From contig NZ_BMND01000018.1 of assembly GCF_014646275.1 (NCBI RefSeq), positions 1 through 64,000 of the forward strand: 64,000 nucleotides of DNA. The letters run 5' to 3'. The notes beneath the pieces are model-generated. The model saw nothing but the letters and a program-made list of their open reading frames with translations. It did no database searches and was not told where the DNA came from. The DNA is from Streptomyces kronopolitis. Lineage in GTDB: Bacteria; Actinomycetota; Actinomycetes; Streptomycetales; Streptomycetaceae. Each line of letters opens with the position of its first letter. The stretch's first letter is position 1. The position numbers and the translations under genes were made by a program. Shown here piece after piece: positions 45,492-55,119 of the stretch.

Positions 45492-47243
45492 CTACTTCTT
45501 GACGCCGATGTTGAGGTAGTCGTACTGACCGCTGAAGGCCGAGGTGGACACCAGGTTGGTGGCCTTGGGCGAGCGGTACATCAGGACCTTGAAGTAGGTG
45601 AGCGGGACCAGCGCCGCCTGCTCCATCGTCTTCTTGTCGATCTCGGCGTAGGCCTTCTCGCGGGCCGCCTTGTCGGGGTTGGCGATGGCGCTGTCGAGCA
45701 GCTTGTTGATCGCCGGGTCGTCGAGCTCCGACAGGTTGGTGTTGCCGGACTGGCTGATGGCCTTGCCGTTCAGGATCTGCTGGAGGTAGCCGTAGCCGGT
45801 CGGGAAGTCCGAGCCCCACTGCATCATGATCAGGCCGACGTTGTTCTTCTTGTTGAACTTCGGCACGCCGGCGTAGTCCGAGAAGTACTTGCTGGTGGGG
45901 TACGACTGGATCTTGGCGGTGACGCCGATCTTCTTCAGCGACTCGATGATCGAGGTGGCCGCGTCGACCTCGTCCTGGCGGTCGTTGCGGGCCAGGATCG
46001 TGGTCGTGGTGTTGCCCGCGCCGCAGGCGGCCCAGTGCTTCTTGGCGTCCGCGAGGTCCAGCTTGTCGCCGGTGTACTTCTGCGGGTAGAGGTCGTACTT
46101 CTGGTAGCCGTCGATGTCGGTCGGCAGGACCGTGGAGGCCACGTCACCGCGGATCGGGCCGCCGAGCGAGGTCTGGACGGCCTTCTTGTCGATCGCGTAC
46201 TCGACGGCCTTGCGGCACTCCAGCTTGTCGAACGGCTTCACCTTGGTGTTGATCGCCGTGTAGACGAGGCGCTGGCCGAGCGCGTTGTCGGTGTTGGCCT
46301 TCTCCTTGGGGTCGGTCGTCAGCTGGGCCTGCGTCTGCCCGTCGACCCCGCGGCCGGCCAGGTCCACCATGGTGTTGCCCGACTGGAGGTCCTTGTCGAT
46401 GGTCGACTGGGCGACCTTCAGGTTCAGGACGATCTTGTCCGGCAGCTGCTTGCGCAGCGGGTCGGTCTTGGCCGACCACTGCGGGTTGCGCACCAGGGTG
46501 AGCTGCTTGCCCTCGTCGTAGCTCTGGAACTTGTACGAACCGGTGGACAGCACCGCCTTGGTGTAGTCCGCGCCCTTGTCCTTGGCCTGCGGGACCGGCG
46601 CGGTCTGCGGGGCGCTGACCAGGTAGTCGAACTCGGCGAACGGCTTCTTGAGGTGGAAGACGACCGTCTGCGGGTCCGGGGTCTCGATGGACTTCAGCCC
46701 GGCCTTGCCCTTGTCCTTGTAGGGGCCCTTGTAGCCGCCGTCGTTGTCCTTGAGGAACTGCTGGAAGTAGTTCGGGCCCAGCGAGAGGGTGTCGCGCGCG
46801 AAGTTGCTGCGCTCGACGGCGTACTTGACGTCCTGCGAGGTGACCTCGGTGCCGTCCTCGTACTTGACGCCCTTGCGGAGCTTGTACGTCCAGGTCTTGC
46901 CGCCGTCGCTGGACTTGCCCATCGACTCGGCGAGGTCCGGGGCCAGCTCGTTGCCCTTGGCTCCGGGGCCCGGCTTGAAGGTGGTCAGCGGGCGCGCGTA
47001 GAGCCGGCTGAAGTTGTAGATGAAGGCGTAGTAGGTGTTGCCCGGGTCGAACGACTCGGGGGCGTCGCTGAGGGCGTAGGTGACCGTGCCGCCCTTCGCG
47101 TTCGAGGCGTTGACGACGCCCTTGGTGGCGGCGTTCGCCTCCCCGGATCCGCCTGCCGAGTCCTTGCCCCCGCTGCAGCCGGCCAGCAACAGGCCCGCAC
47201 TGGTGATGGCCGCAACCGCCGCGACCGGAACTGACCTTCGCAT
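45492..47243 (-). CDS. Oligopeptide-binding lipoprotein (OppA-like)
   Basis: A 583-aa family 5 extracellular solute-binding lipoprotein. The signal peptide ends in the lipobox LLAGC with lipidated Cys23, so it is anchored outside the membrane. It has the SBP_bac_5 fold with GTVTYALSDAPESFDPGN near the N-terminus and the RKAVEYAIDKKAV region. Size suits peptides of several residues. ATG 47243. It is the second gene of the operon, between the two permeases. Confidence 0.94.
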   Translation of the reverse strand: MRRSVPVAAVAAITSAGLLLAGCSGGKDSAGGSGEANAATKGVVNASNAKGGTVTYALSDAPESFDPGNTYYAFIYNFSRLYARPLTTFKPGPGAKGNELAPDLAESMGKSSDGGKTWTYKLRKGVKYEDGTEVTSQDVKYAVERSNFARDTLSLGPNYFQQFLKDNDGGYKGPYKDKGKAGLKSIETPDPQTVVFHLKKPFAEFDYLVSAPQTAPVPQAKDKGADYTKAVLSTGSYKFQSYDEGKQLTLVRNPQWSAKTDPLRKQLPDKIVLNLKVAQSTIDKDLQSGNTMVDLAGRGVDGQTQAQLTTDPKEKANTDNALGQRLVYTAINTKVKPFDKLECRKAVEYAIDKKAVQTSLGGPIRGDVASTVLPTDIDGYQKYDLYPQKYTGDKLDLADAKKHWAACGAGNTTTTILARNDRQDEVDAATSIIESLKKIGVTAKIQSYPTSKYFSDYAGVPKFNKKNNVGLIMMQWGSDFPTGYGYLQQILNGKAISQSGNTNLSELDDPAINKLLDSAIANPDKAAREKAYAEIDKKTMEQAALVPLTYFKVLMYRSPKATNLVSTSAFSGQYDYLNIGVKK

Positions 47244-47327
47244 GATGGTCGGTGCCCCTTCGTTCGTCGAGAAAGGTCAAAACATCAAAAACGCAGGTGA
47301 TATCTGGGCGGGCGCCCCGTGCCGCCG

Positions 47328-48326
47328 TCAGCGGCTGCGCGGGTCCAGCGCGTCCCGCAGGCCGTCACCGAGCAGATTGAAGGCGAGCACGGTGACGAAG
47401 ATCGCGAGGCCGGGGACGATCATGTACTGGGGGTCGACCTCGTAGTACTTGACCGCCTGGTTGAGCATGCCGCCCCAGGACGCCTGGGGCGGCTGGATGC
47501 CGACGCCCAGGAAGCTCAGGGCCGCCTCGAAGAGGATGTTGGAGGGGATCAGCAGGGTGGAGTAGACGATGATCGGGCCCACCAGGTTGGGCAGCAGCTC
47601 CCGGAAGAGGATGAACGGCCCGCGGGCGCCCATGCCGCGGGCGGCGTCGACGAACTCACGCTCCCGCAGCGAGAGCGTCTGGGACCGCACGATGCGCCCC
47701 ATGTACGGCCAGTTGAAGAAGCCGATCACGAAGATCAGCACCGAGATGTGCAGCGGCAGGCCCTCCAGGCCGAAGGCGCCGCCCTGCAGCGAGGCGGAGA
47801 TCGCGATGGCGAACAGCAGCAGCGGGAAGGCCAGGAAGACGTCCATCATCCGGCTGATGACGGCGTCCACCCGCCCGCGGTAGAAGCCGGCGACGACCCC
47901 GAGGACGGCGCCGAGGGCGACCGACAGCAGGGTCGCGCCGAACGCCACGATCAGCGACACCCAGGAGCCCTCCAGGATCCGGGCGAGCAGATCGCGGCCG
48001 AACTTCGGGTCCACGCCGAGCGGGTGGTCCGCGCTCATCCCGCCCAAGTCCCCTTTGGGAAGGGTGGTGTTGGGGTCGATCAGCGACTGGTTGGGGTTGT
48101 CGGGGTCCAGCCCCAGCAGGGCCTGGAGGGGCCGGGAGAAGGCCGCGACGAGGACGAGCAGGATGACAACGATGGCACCGGCCACGGCGACCTTGTCCCG
48201 CCGGAAGCGCAACCAGGCGATCTGACCGAGCGAACGCCCCTCGATCCGCTTGCCCTCCACGCCCTGCAGCACCGCTTCCGGCTGCGCCTGGGCAGCCGCC
48301 CCGGTGGTCTCGATCGGTGCGGTCAC
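47328..48326 (-). CDS. Oligopeptide ABC transporter permease (OppC-like)
   Basis: A 332-aa permease with an N-terminal hydrophilic extension, then six TM helices and the EAA loop (EFVDAARGMGARGPFILFRE). It carries the long exported loop after TM1 typical of OppC. The GTG at 48326 follows GAGAGGGG and AAGG. It is the first gene of the operon, giving order C-A-B-D-F, and the 399-bp region upstream is its leader. Confidence 0.95.
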   Translation of the reverse strand: MTAPIETTGAAAQAQPEAVLQGVEGKRIEGRSLGQIAWLRFRRDKVAVAGAIVVILLVLVAAFSRPLQALLGLDPDNPNQSLIDPNTTLPKGDLGGMSADHPLGVDPKFGRDLLARILEGSWVSLIVAFGATLLSVALGAVLGVVAGFYRGRVDAVISRMMDVFLAFPLLLFAIAISASLQGGAFGLEGLPLHISVLIFVIGFFNWPYMGRIVRSQTLSLREREFVDAARGMGARGPFILFRELLPNLVGPIIVYSTLLIPSNILFEAALSFLGVGIQPPQASWGGMLNQAVKYYEVDPQYMIVPGLAIFVTVLAFNLLGDGLRDALDPRSR

Positions 48327-48725
48327 GGTGCCTTGACCCCTCTCGGCCGGCGTGCCGGCCCACATCCCTGCCGCGAGAGCGGCCTGCCTCACATCACTGG
48401 TGCAAGTCCTGCGGAAGTCCCGGAAGTTCGCGCGGCGGATTTCGGGGATTCGCGTGACGTCGTGCGGGATGACACTCGTACAAGGAACCGAGGCCCTCTG
48501 CTGCCGGAGTCTTCATCCGAGTTGCGATCACTCACCAGACCCGGTCGGGAAAGGATGCGTAACTGTGATGTGGTCCGCGGCCTTCCGTTATACGGACATT
48601 CGCGCGGCCTGAGCGGGGCGCACCACCGCGCGAAAGGGCCTCAATCGCGGGGCATACCGGGAGAATTCACCCGGGAAAGCGCCGGTGCCGACGCCGGGTG
48701 GAGCCGTCGGGAGGGCCCGGGGAGG
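48327..48725. other. 399-bp leader upstream of the opp operon
   Basis: No gene is seen. The inverted repeat TCCGT-TAT-ACGGA (48584-48596) overlaps a TATAAC hexamer on the minus strand, a plausible -10 and operator. If transcription starts there the leader is about 250 nt. The opposite edge is the SseB gene stop. Confidence 0.4.
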
Positions 48726-49517
48726 TCAGTACGGGCGCGGGTAGCCGTAGCCGGGGGACGGGGCCGTGGGCTGCTGCTGGGCATAGCCGTCGCGGTCGAA
48801 GAAGGGGCGCGTGGAGGCCCGCATCCACAGGGCGACCGGGTCGTAGTCGTCGTTCATCGCGACCGTGGAGACCGGCAGGCCGTCCGGCACCGCGCCGATC
48901 GACTGCTGGATCATCAACCGCACCGAGTCCACCGCCTGCTGACCGGTGTCGTACAGATCCAGACCGACCGCCAGATACGGGGCGCCGAGCGCGGGCTGCA
49001 CCCAGGCCCGGCGCAGCGACCGGACGGCGGGCGTGCGGTGCGCGTTCTGCGCGAGCAGCGCGTAGAACTGCGGGATGTCGATGACCGGTTCGGTGATCCG
49101 CAGCGGCCCGGCGGGCAGCCGGTCGAGGCCGCCGGCGATCCGGCGCAGGTCCAGCCAGGGGATGCCGACGCCGCCCCCGGGGGCGTGCGGGTTCAGCCAC
49201 AGGCCCCAGCGGTCGGGGAAGAGCGCGGCGGCGATCTCGGGGCCGGTGACCACCTCGTGGTCGCGGTTCCAGCCGGAGGCGGCGAGTTCGGGCGCCGAGG
49301 TCACACAGGGGGCGTAACCGAGGCCGTCGACCTCCATGTTGCCGTACTGCGCGTCGGGCGCACCGGCCCGGCCCTGCCAGAGCAGCATCCAGACCTGGCC
49401 CGCGGCGAGCGCGTGCAGCAGCGCCTCATAGGCGTCGTAACGGCCGGGCGAGACCTGCTGGAGCAGCTGCTCCAGCGCTCCGGCCGCCGTCGGCCCCTGA
49501 TGCGCACCCGCGCTCAC
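48726..49517 (-). CDS. SseB-family protein, copy 1
   Basis: A 263-aa protein of the SseB (enhanced serine sensitivity) family. It has the C-terminal SseB segment (DDYDPVALWM) and a tyrosine/glutamine-rich tail. The molecular role is not established. GTG 49517. A paralogue lies 62 bp upstream on the same strand, probably co-transcribed. The serine/glycine genes nearby may be relevant, given the name phenotype, but this is only suggestive. Confidence 0.8.
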   Translation of the reverse strand: MSAGAHQGPTAAGALEQLLQQVSPGRYDAYEALLHALAAGQVWMLLWQGRAGAPDAQYGNMEVDGLGYAPCVTSAPELAASGWNRDHEVVTGPEIAAALFPDRWGLWLNPHAPGGGVGIPWLDLRRIAGGLDRLPAGPLRITEPVIDIPQFYALLAQNAHRTPAVRSLRRAWVQPALGAPYLAVGLDLYDTGQQAVDSVRLMIQQSIGAVPDGLPVSTVAMNDDYDPVALWMRASTRPFFDRDGYAQQQPTAPSPGYGYPRPY

Positions 49518-49579
49518 GTGGTCCGTCCCTTCTGTCAGCAGGGCACGTTAGGGGTGCGCCCGCCCGTCATCCAACCAGC

Positions 49580-50377
49580 TTACGAGTGGTCCCGGGAGTA
49601 GAAGGGCCGCACACGCTCCAGCATCCAGTCGGCGACCGGGTCCCCCTGGGCGAGATCGAGCATCACGAGCTGCACGGGCCAGGGCACCGGCACGGCGCCG
49701 AGCGCACGTCCAAGGGCTGACAGTACCGCCTCGCGGGCCGTGCCGTCGTGCAGTGCGGAGGCGTCGGCGGCGACCTGGACGCCGACGAACAACGCGGGCG
49801 TGTCGCCCTCGACACTGGCCAGGGCACGCCGGGCACTCAGGATAATTCCGGCGGCGGAGAACTCCAGTCCGGCGGAGGCCAGGAAGTCCACCGGCTCCTC
49901 CTGCCAGTCCGGCTCGAAGAGCCGCACCCGGCCGCCGCTCGGCAGGCCGTCCACGCCCTGCGCCCCGCCGCGGCACAGCTCGAAGACCGCGGCCGGCGGC
50001 AGCGGTACCCCTATCGTGCCCTCGGGGTTGACGACGATCCCGACCTGCGGCGGCAGCCCGCGGGCGAACTCCTGGGCCGGGGCGACGGTGAAGGACATGT
50101 GCACGCCGACCACCCGCAGGAACTCCTGCTCGGAGCTGTAGACCGGGACGTACGGCGCACCGCCCAGCTCGACGGTGGGCAGATCGAGTCCGCGGGTTCC
50201 GGGGCCCGCGCTCTGCGGGCCGCCGCCGTTGGGCAGCGGCACCCACACCCGGCTGCGCCCCAGCACCTCGACGATCCGGCCGCCCGCACCCGGATGCCCG
50301 ACCGCGGCGGCCAGGACCTCTTCGAGTTCGTTCGCCGGCCACGCCAGCTGCGGTATCCCCTGTTCCGGAAATGTCAT
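49580..50377 (-). CDS. SseB-family protein, copy 2
   Basis: A 265-aa SseB paralogue. It begins MTFPEQGIPQLAWPANELE and contains the SseB N-terminal domain (RVWVPLPNGG ... YVPVYSSEQEFL), with the C-terminal SseB_C pattern GDPVADWMLERVRPFY. That ending matches the copy 1 ending (DPVALWMRASTRPFF), so the two arose by duplication. ATG 50377. Function unknown. Confidence 0.85.
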   Translation of the reverse strand: MTFPEQGIPQLAWPANELEEVLAAAVGHPGAGGRIVEVLGRSRVWVPLPNGGGPQSAGPGTRGLDLPTVELGGAPYVPVYSSEQEFLRVVGVHMSFTVAPAQEFARGLPPQVGIVVNPEGTIGVPLPPAAVFELCRGGAQGVDGLPSGGRVRLFEPDWQEEPVDFLASAGLEFSAAGIILSARRALASVEGDTPALFVGVQVAADASALHDGTAREAVLSALGRALGAVPVPWPVQLVMLDLAQGDPVADWMLERVRPFYSRDHS

Positions 50378-50476
50378 GTCAACCCACCCGTTCCCAACCG
50401 CGCCTTCGGTCAGACCCTAGACGAGAAGGCGGGCGGTGAAACCTGCGGGGCGGGTCCGGTCTCGGGGACGCCGCGC

Positions 50477-51223
50477 TCAGCCGAAGCCGATCGCCTCCAG
50501 GGCGTTCGCCGCCCGCCGGTCGAGCAGGACCGCCGAGCCGACCCCGGCGGGCAGCCGGGCCGCCTCCGCCGCGCCGACCAGCCGGCCCACCGCCCCGCGG
50601 TGGCGGGCGAACGCGTACCCCGACACCCCGCGCCCGCGGGCCTCCTGGCCGGAGCGCGCGACCTCCGGCGGCACGTCGAGCAGCACCAGATGCAGCCCGC
50701 GGCCGCCGCGCACCGCGGTCCGGGCGAGCCAGCCGCGCACCCACGCCAGCGTCCCGCAGTCGTGCACCACCACGCTGTGGCCGGAGCGCAGCGCGCGGCG
50801 CAGCGCCAGATAGTGGGCGGCCCGCACCAGCGGGCGGTAGAGGGCGTAGGGCAGCCGGCGCAGCCGGCCGCGCTCCCACCGCTCGCGGGCGTCCTGCGAG
50901 TCGATGCGGTGCACCAGGGCGCCGCGGCCGTCCAGCGGCGGCACCACCCGGTGCATCAGCGTGCTCTTGCCGCTGCCCGGCAGCCCGGAGACCACCACCA
51001 GATCGCCCGCCGGGAAGCGCAGTTCCACCGCGCCCCGCGCCCGCCCCGCGCCCCGCAGGTCCACGACCCCGGCGCGGCGGCCGGGCCGCAGGACCCTGCG
51101 TCGCGCCCGCCCGCCGCGCGTTCGGCCGGCGGGCCGCGCGACGCCGGGGCGCACGGCCCCGGTCGGCACGGCCCCGGCGGACACGACCCCCGAAGTGGCA
51201 CCGCATGCCGCTTCTCCGTGCAC
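50477..51223 (-). CDS. P-loop ATPase/kinase-like protein
   Basis: A 248-aa cytosolic protein. After a very Arg-rich N-terminal 55 residues it has a beta strand (AVELRFPAGDLVVVSG) leading to Walker A GLPGSGKST, and an acidic strand LHLVLLDVP as Walker B. This resembles small AAA or zeta-toxin-like kinases. The GTG at 51223 is 9 nt after GGGGAGG, so it is preferred over GTG 51232. Divergent from the gcvT riboswitch. Confidence 0.7.
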   Translation of the reverse strand: MHGEAACGATSGVVSAGAVPTGAVRPGVARPAGRTRGGRARRRVLRPGRRAGVVDLRGAGRARGAVELRFPAGDLVVVSGLPGSGKSTLMHRVVPPLDGRGALVHRIDSQDARERWERGRLRRLPYALYRPLVRAAHYLALRRALRSGHSVVVHDCGTLAWVRGWLARTAVRGGRGLHLVLLDVPPEVARSGQEARGRGVSGYAFARHRGAVGRLVGAAEAARLPAGVGSAVLLDRRAANALEAIGFG

Positions 51224-51448
51224 CGTGATCACCCTCCCCGTCCGGATCTGCTCCGGTTCGAGTCCGTCCCGTACCCGCAGAGTGTCAAGAAAAGGTAATG
51301 TCCATCAAGGTGCGCCGCCGATCCGCCCACGTCATGGGCGGGGTGTCCACAGGGGCTCCTGTATCCGGCGATCCCGTGCAATGATGTGGCCGCCAGGTGC
51401 ACCACGCGTCTCACTTGTGCACCGCCAACTCCATACCGGCCGTTTGAA

Positions 51449-51655
51449 CCCGCGCGGGAGAGTCCCCGGCCGCCATGGGCGGGGCGCCGAAGGAGCAAGT
51501 CCTCCCTTGAATCTCTCAGGCCCCTATACCGCGCGGGCTAGGCAGATCTGAAAAGCGAGCCGCCGCCCGGTTTCGGGGTCGGCTCCACCCAAGGTGCAAA
51601 CCGGGTCCGTTCGCGGGATCCCGGTGAACCTCTCAGGTTCCGATGACAGATGGGG
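51449..51655 (+). promoter_or_regulatory. Tandem glycine riboswitch (gcvT element)
   Basis: Two glycine aptamers in tandem precede gcvT. Aptamer 1 has P1 from CCCGCGCGG (51449-51457) and CCGCGCGGG (51529-51537), the core GCGCCGAAGGAGCAA (51484-51498) and CTCTCAGG (51513-51520). Aptamer 2 has ACCCAAGGTGCAA (51587-51599), CCTCTCAGG (51629-51637) and GATGACAGATGGGGAG as its 3' side. Glycine binding normally turns the cleavage system on. The element ends about 38 nt before the gcvT ATG, so control at translation initiation is likely. Confidence 0.93.
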
Positions 51656-51692
51656 AGAACGTCCTCTCACCCATGCCTGGGAGCCCAGAACC

Positions 51693-52820
51693 ATGACTGA
51701 TGCCCCCCGCCGCACCGCGCTGGATGCCACCCACCGCGCGCTCGGTGCGACCATGACCGACTTCGCCGGCTGGGACATGCCGCTGCGCTACAGCAGCGAG
51801 CGCGACGAGCACCTCGCCGTCCGTACCCGCGCCGGCCTCTTCGACCTCTCCCACATGGGCGAGATCACCGTCACCGGCCCGCAGGCCGCCGACCTCCTCG
51901 ACTACGCCCTGGTGGGCAACATCGGCGGGGTCAAGACGGGCCGCGCCCGCTACACCATGATCTGCGAGGACGGCGGCGGCATCCTGGACGACCTGATCGT
52001 CTACCGCCTGGCCGACCAGGAGTACATGGTCGTCGCCAACGCCTCCAACGCCCAGGTGGTGCTGGACGCGCTGACCGCCCGGGCCGGCGGCTTCGACGCC
52101 GCGATCCGCGACGACCGGGACGCCTACGCGCTGCTCGCGGTGCAGGGACCGGAGTCCCCCGGCATCCTCAAGGCGCTGACCGACGCCGACCTGGACGGCC
52201 TGAAGTACTACGCGGGCCTGCCCGGCACGGTCGCCGGCGTCCAGGCGCTGATCGCCCGCACCGGCTACACCGGCGAGGACGGCTTCGAGCTGTTCGTGCG
52301 CCCGGCCGACGCGGTCGCCCTCTGGGAGGCGCTGACCGAGGCCGGCAAGGACGCGGGCCTGGTGCCGTGCGGCCTGTCCTGCCGCGACACCCTGCGCCTG
52401 GAGGCGGGCATGCCGCTGTACGGGCACGAGCTGACCACCGCGACCACCCCGTTCGACGCGGGCCTGGGCCGGGTCGTGAAGTTCGAGAAGACCACCAACA
52501 ACGGTGACTTCGTGGGCCGCGCCGCGCTGGCCGCGGCCGCCGAGCGCGCCGAGGCGAACCCGCCGCGCAAGCTGGTCGGCCTGCTCGCCGAGGGCCGCCG
52601 GGTGCCGCGCGCCGGGTACCGGGTCGTCCTCGCCGACGGCACGGTCATCGGCGAGGTCACCTCCGGGGCGCCCTCCCCCACCCTGGGCAAGCCGGTCGCG
52701 ATCGCCTATGTCGACGCGGCCCACGCCGCTCCGGGCACCGAGGGTGTCTGCGTGGACATCCGTGGAAGCCATGAGCCGTACGAGGTCACCGCGCTGCCGT
52801 TCTACAAGCGGCAGAAGTAG
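51693..52820 (+). CDS. gcvT: Glycine cleavage system T protein (aminomethyltransferase)
   Basis: A 375-aa T protein. It moves the methylene group from the aminomethyl-lipoyl H protein to tetrahydrofolate, releasing ammonia. Motifs include DFAGWDMPLRYSS near the N-terminus, HMGEI and the ARTGYTGEDGFEL folate-binding loop. ATG 51693 lies after GGGAG and behind the glycine riboswitch. It is followed by gcvH (131 bp) and glyA; gcvP is not in the window. Confidence 0.97.
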   Translation: MTDAPRRTALDATHRALGATMTDFAGWDMPLRYSSERDEHLAVRTRAGLFDLSHMGEITVTGPQAADLLDYALVGNIGGVKTGRARYTMICEDGGGILDDLIVYRLADQEYMVVANASNAQVVLDALTARAGGFDAAIRDDRDAYALLAVQGPESPGILKALTDADLDGLKYYAGLPGTVAGVQALIARTGYTGEDGFELFVRPADAVALWEALTEAGKDAGLVPCGLSCRDTLRLEAGMPLYGHELTTATTPFDAGLGRVVKFEKTTNNGDFVGRAALAAAAERAEANPPRKLVGLLAEGRRVPRAGYRVVLADGTVIGEVTSGAPSPTLGKPVAIAYVDAAHAAPGTEGVCVDIRGSHEPYEVTALPFYKRQK

Positions 52821-52951
52821 CGGCGCGCTCCCCCCGGGAGCCGGCCGCGGCGCGCGCCCGCGCGTCTCACTGTGCAAGACACTTCCCCCGGCTCCGCGCC
52901 AGGGGCGACCCCCTTCCACGACCACACCCTCGCGTACAGGAGAATCGAGCC

Positions 52952-53329
52952 ATGAGCAACCCCCAGCAGCTGCGCTACAGCAAGGAGCACGAGTGGCTGT
53001 CGGGCGCCGAGGAAGGCGTCTCGACGGTCGGCATCACCGAGCACGCGGCCAACGCGCTCGGCGACGTCGTCTTCGTGCAGCTCCCCGAGGTCGGTGCCAC
53101 GGTCGCGGCGGGCGAGACCTGCGGCGAGCTGGAGTCGACCAAGTCGGTCAGCGACCTCTACTCGCCCGTCGACGGTGAGATCGCCGAGATCAACGAGGAC
53201 GTCGTCAACGACCCCTCGCTGGTGAACTCCGCCCCGTTCGAGGGCGGCTGGCTGTTCAAGGTGAAGACCAGCGGTGAGCCGGCCGAGCTGCTCTCGGCCG
53301 ACGAGTACGCCGCCTTCATCCAGAGCTGA
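52952..53329 (+). CDS. gcvH: Glycine cleavage system H protein
   Basis: A 125-aa lipoyl carrier. The lipoylation lysine is in ESTKSVSD, with the conserved GDVVFVQLPEVG and EGGWLFKVK strands around it. It shuttles the aminomethyl intermediate between P, T and L proteins. ATG 52952 follows AGGAGA. Co-directional with gcvT and glyA. Confidence 0.97.
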   Translation: MSNPQQLRYSKEHEWLSGAEEGVSTVGITEHAANALGDVVFVQLPEVGATVAAGETCGELESTKSVSDLYSPVDGEIAEINEDVVNDPSLVNSAPFEGGWLFKVKTSGEPAELLSADEYAAFIQS

Positions 53330-53427
53330 GCCGCCGCTCCCCGTCCGCCTCCGCCCGGCGGAGGCGCCCCGGACTCCTCGGTCCGGCCGGACCCCGATCG
53401 CGCCCCCTGACTCCCCCAGGAAGACTC

Positions 53428-54687
53428 ATGTCGCTTCTGAACAGCTCCCTCCATGAGCTCGACCCCGATGTCGCCGCCGCCGTCGACGCCGAACTCGACC
53501 GCCAGCAGTCCACCCTCGAAATGATCGCGTCGGAGAACTTCGCCCCCGTCGCCGTCATGGAGGCCCAGGGCTCCGTCCTGACCAACAAGTACGCCGAGGG
53601 CTACCCCGGCCGCCGCTACTACGGCGGCTGCGAGCACGTCGACGTGGTCGAGCAGATCGCCATCGACCGCATCAAGGCGCTCTTCGGCGCCGAGGCCGCG
53701 AACGTGCAGCCGCACTCCGGCGCGCAGGCCAACGCCGCCGCCATGTTCGCCCTGATCAAGCCGGGCGACACCATCCTGGGTCTCAACCTCGCCCACGGCG
53801 GGCACCTGACCCACGGCATGAAGATCAACTTCTCCGGCAAGCTCTACAACGTGGTGCCCTACCACGTCGACGAGAAGACCAACCTGGTCGACATGGAAGA
53901 GGTCGAGCGCCTCGCCAAGGAGCACCGCCCCAAGCTGATCGTGGCCGGCTGGTCCGCCTACCCGCGCCAGCTCGACTTCGCCGCGTTCCGCCGGATCGCC
54001 GACGAGGTCGGCGCCTACCTCATGGTCGACATGGCGCACTTCGCCGGCCTGGTCGCCGCCGGTCTGCACCCCAACCCGGTGCCGCACGCCCATGTGGTGA
54101 CCACCACCACCCACAAGACCCTGGGCGGCCCGCGCGGCGGGGTCATCCTCTCCACCCAGGACCTGGCCAAGAAGATCAACTCCGCGGTCTTCCCCGGCCA
54201 GCAGGGCGGTCCGCTGGAGCACGTCATCGCGGCCAAGGCCGTCTCCTTCAAGGTCGCCGCGTCCGACGACTTCAAGGAGCGCCAGCAGCGCACCCTCGAC
54301 GGCGCTCGGATCCTGGCCGAGCGCCTGGTCCAGGACGACGTCAGGCAGCACGGCGTCTCCGTCCTGTCCGGCGGCACCGATGTCCACCTCGTCCTGGTCG
54401 ACCTGCGCGACAGCGAGTTGGACGGCCAGCAGGCCGAGGACCGCCTCCACGAGGTCGGCATCACCGTCAACCGCAACGCGATCCCCAACGACCCGCGGCC
54501 GCCGATGGTGACCTCGGGCCTGCGCATCGGCACCCCGGCGCTGGCCACCCGCGGCTTCCAGGCCGAGGACTTCCGCGAGGTCGCCGACATCATCGCCGAG
54601 GCTCTCAAGCCGGCCTACGACGCCGACGCCCTCAAGGCCCGGGTCACGGCCCTGGCCGGCAAGTACCCGCTCTACCCGTCGCTGTGA
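53428..54687 (+). CDS. glyA: Serine hydroxymethyltransferase
   Basis: A 419-aa PLP enzyme interconverting serine and glycine with tetrahydrofolate. The PLP lysine is in TTTTHKTLGGPRGG; the N-terminal EMIASENF and YPGRRYYGG motifs are intact. ATG 53428 follows AGGAAG. Together with gcvT/gcvH it balances one-carbon units and, with sdaA downstream, drains glycine to serine to pyruvate. Confidence 0.98.
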   Translation: MSLLNSSLHELDPDVAAAVDAELDRQQSTLEMIASENFAPVAVMEAQGSVLTNKYAEGYPGRRYYGGCEHVDVVEQIAIDRIKALFGAEAANVQPHSGAQANAAAMFALIKPGDTILGLNLAHGGHLTHGMKINFSGKLYNVVPYHVDEKTNLVDMEEVERLAKEHRPKLIVAGWSAYPRQLDFAAFRRIADEVGAYLMVDMAHFAGLVAAGLHPNPVPHAHVVTTTTHKTLGGPRGGVILSTQDLAKKINSAVFPGQQGGPLEHVIAAKAVSFKVAASDDFKERQQRTLDGARILAERLVQDDVRQHGVSVLSGGTDVHLVLVDLRDSELDGQQAEDRLHEVGITVNRNAIPNDPRPPMVTSGLRIGTPALATRGFQAEDFREVADIIAEALKPAYDADALKARVTALAGKYPLYPSL

Positions 54688-54707
54688 CGCGTCTCATGCG
54701 CTGACCT

Positions 54708-54738
54708 CCCCGGCCCGCCACTTGCCGGCGGGCCGGGG
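54708..54738 (+). terminator. Terminator after glyA
   Basis: A perfect 12-bp stem (CCCCGGCCCGCC, 54708-54719, with GGCGGGCCGGGG, 54727-54738) closes a 7-nt loop, 20 nt past the glyA stop. It separates the gcvT-gcvH-glyA group from sdaA. Confidence 0.9.
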
Positions 54739-55119
54739 CGACGGGACCAGGGGCCGGCGGCCCGGGGCACGCCCCCGGGCCCCTCACCGCCCCTCCTCCC
54801 CTTCCCCCTCTTCCGCGGAATTCCGGGGTGTCCGGCGCCTCGACCGGCCTGCCGGTCCTGCCCGCCCACCGGCCCCGCCTGCGCGTCCCGGCGGCCCGCG
54901 ACCGCGGCCCCGAGGGCCGGAGGCCGTGCGGGGCCCGGCCTCCGCAGCGGCTCCGTATCCGCCCCGACACCGGCTGTTACCCCCGGCGACGGCCAACCGC
55001 CGGCTTCCGGGCGGAGGCAGCGCGTCCGGTCCGCGTTACGCTCGACAATCGGCGCAGAAACGTACCTGCTGCTCCATTGCTCCACCGTCCACCACGAGCA
55101 GACAAGGGAGTCCGCCCCC
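54739..55119. other. 381-bp region upstream of sdaA
   Basis: No gene is seen between the glyA terminator and sdaA. It should contain the sdaA promoter. No glycine-aptamer sequence is recognised here, and the GC-rich frames lack ribosome sites. Confidence 0.5.

Noticed and set aside
51449..51655. Coding extension of gcvT from GTG 51594
   Set aside because: That frame is the second glycine aptamer read as protein; T proteins start at the ATG at 51693.
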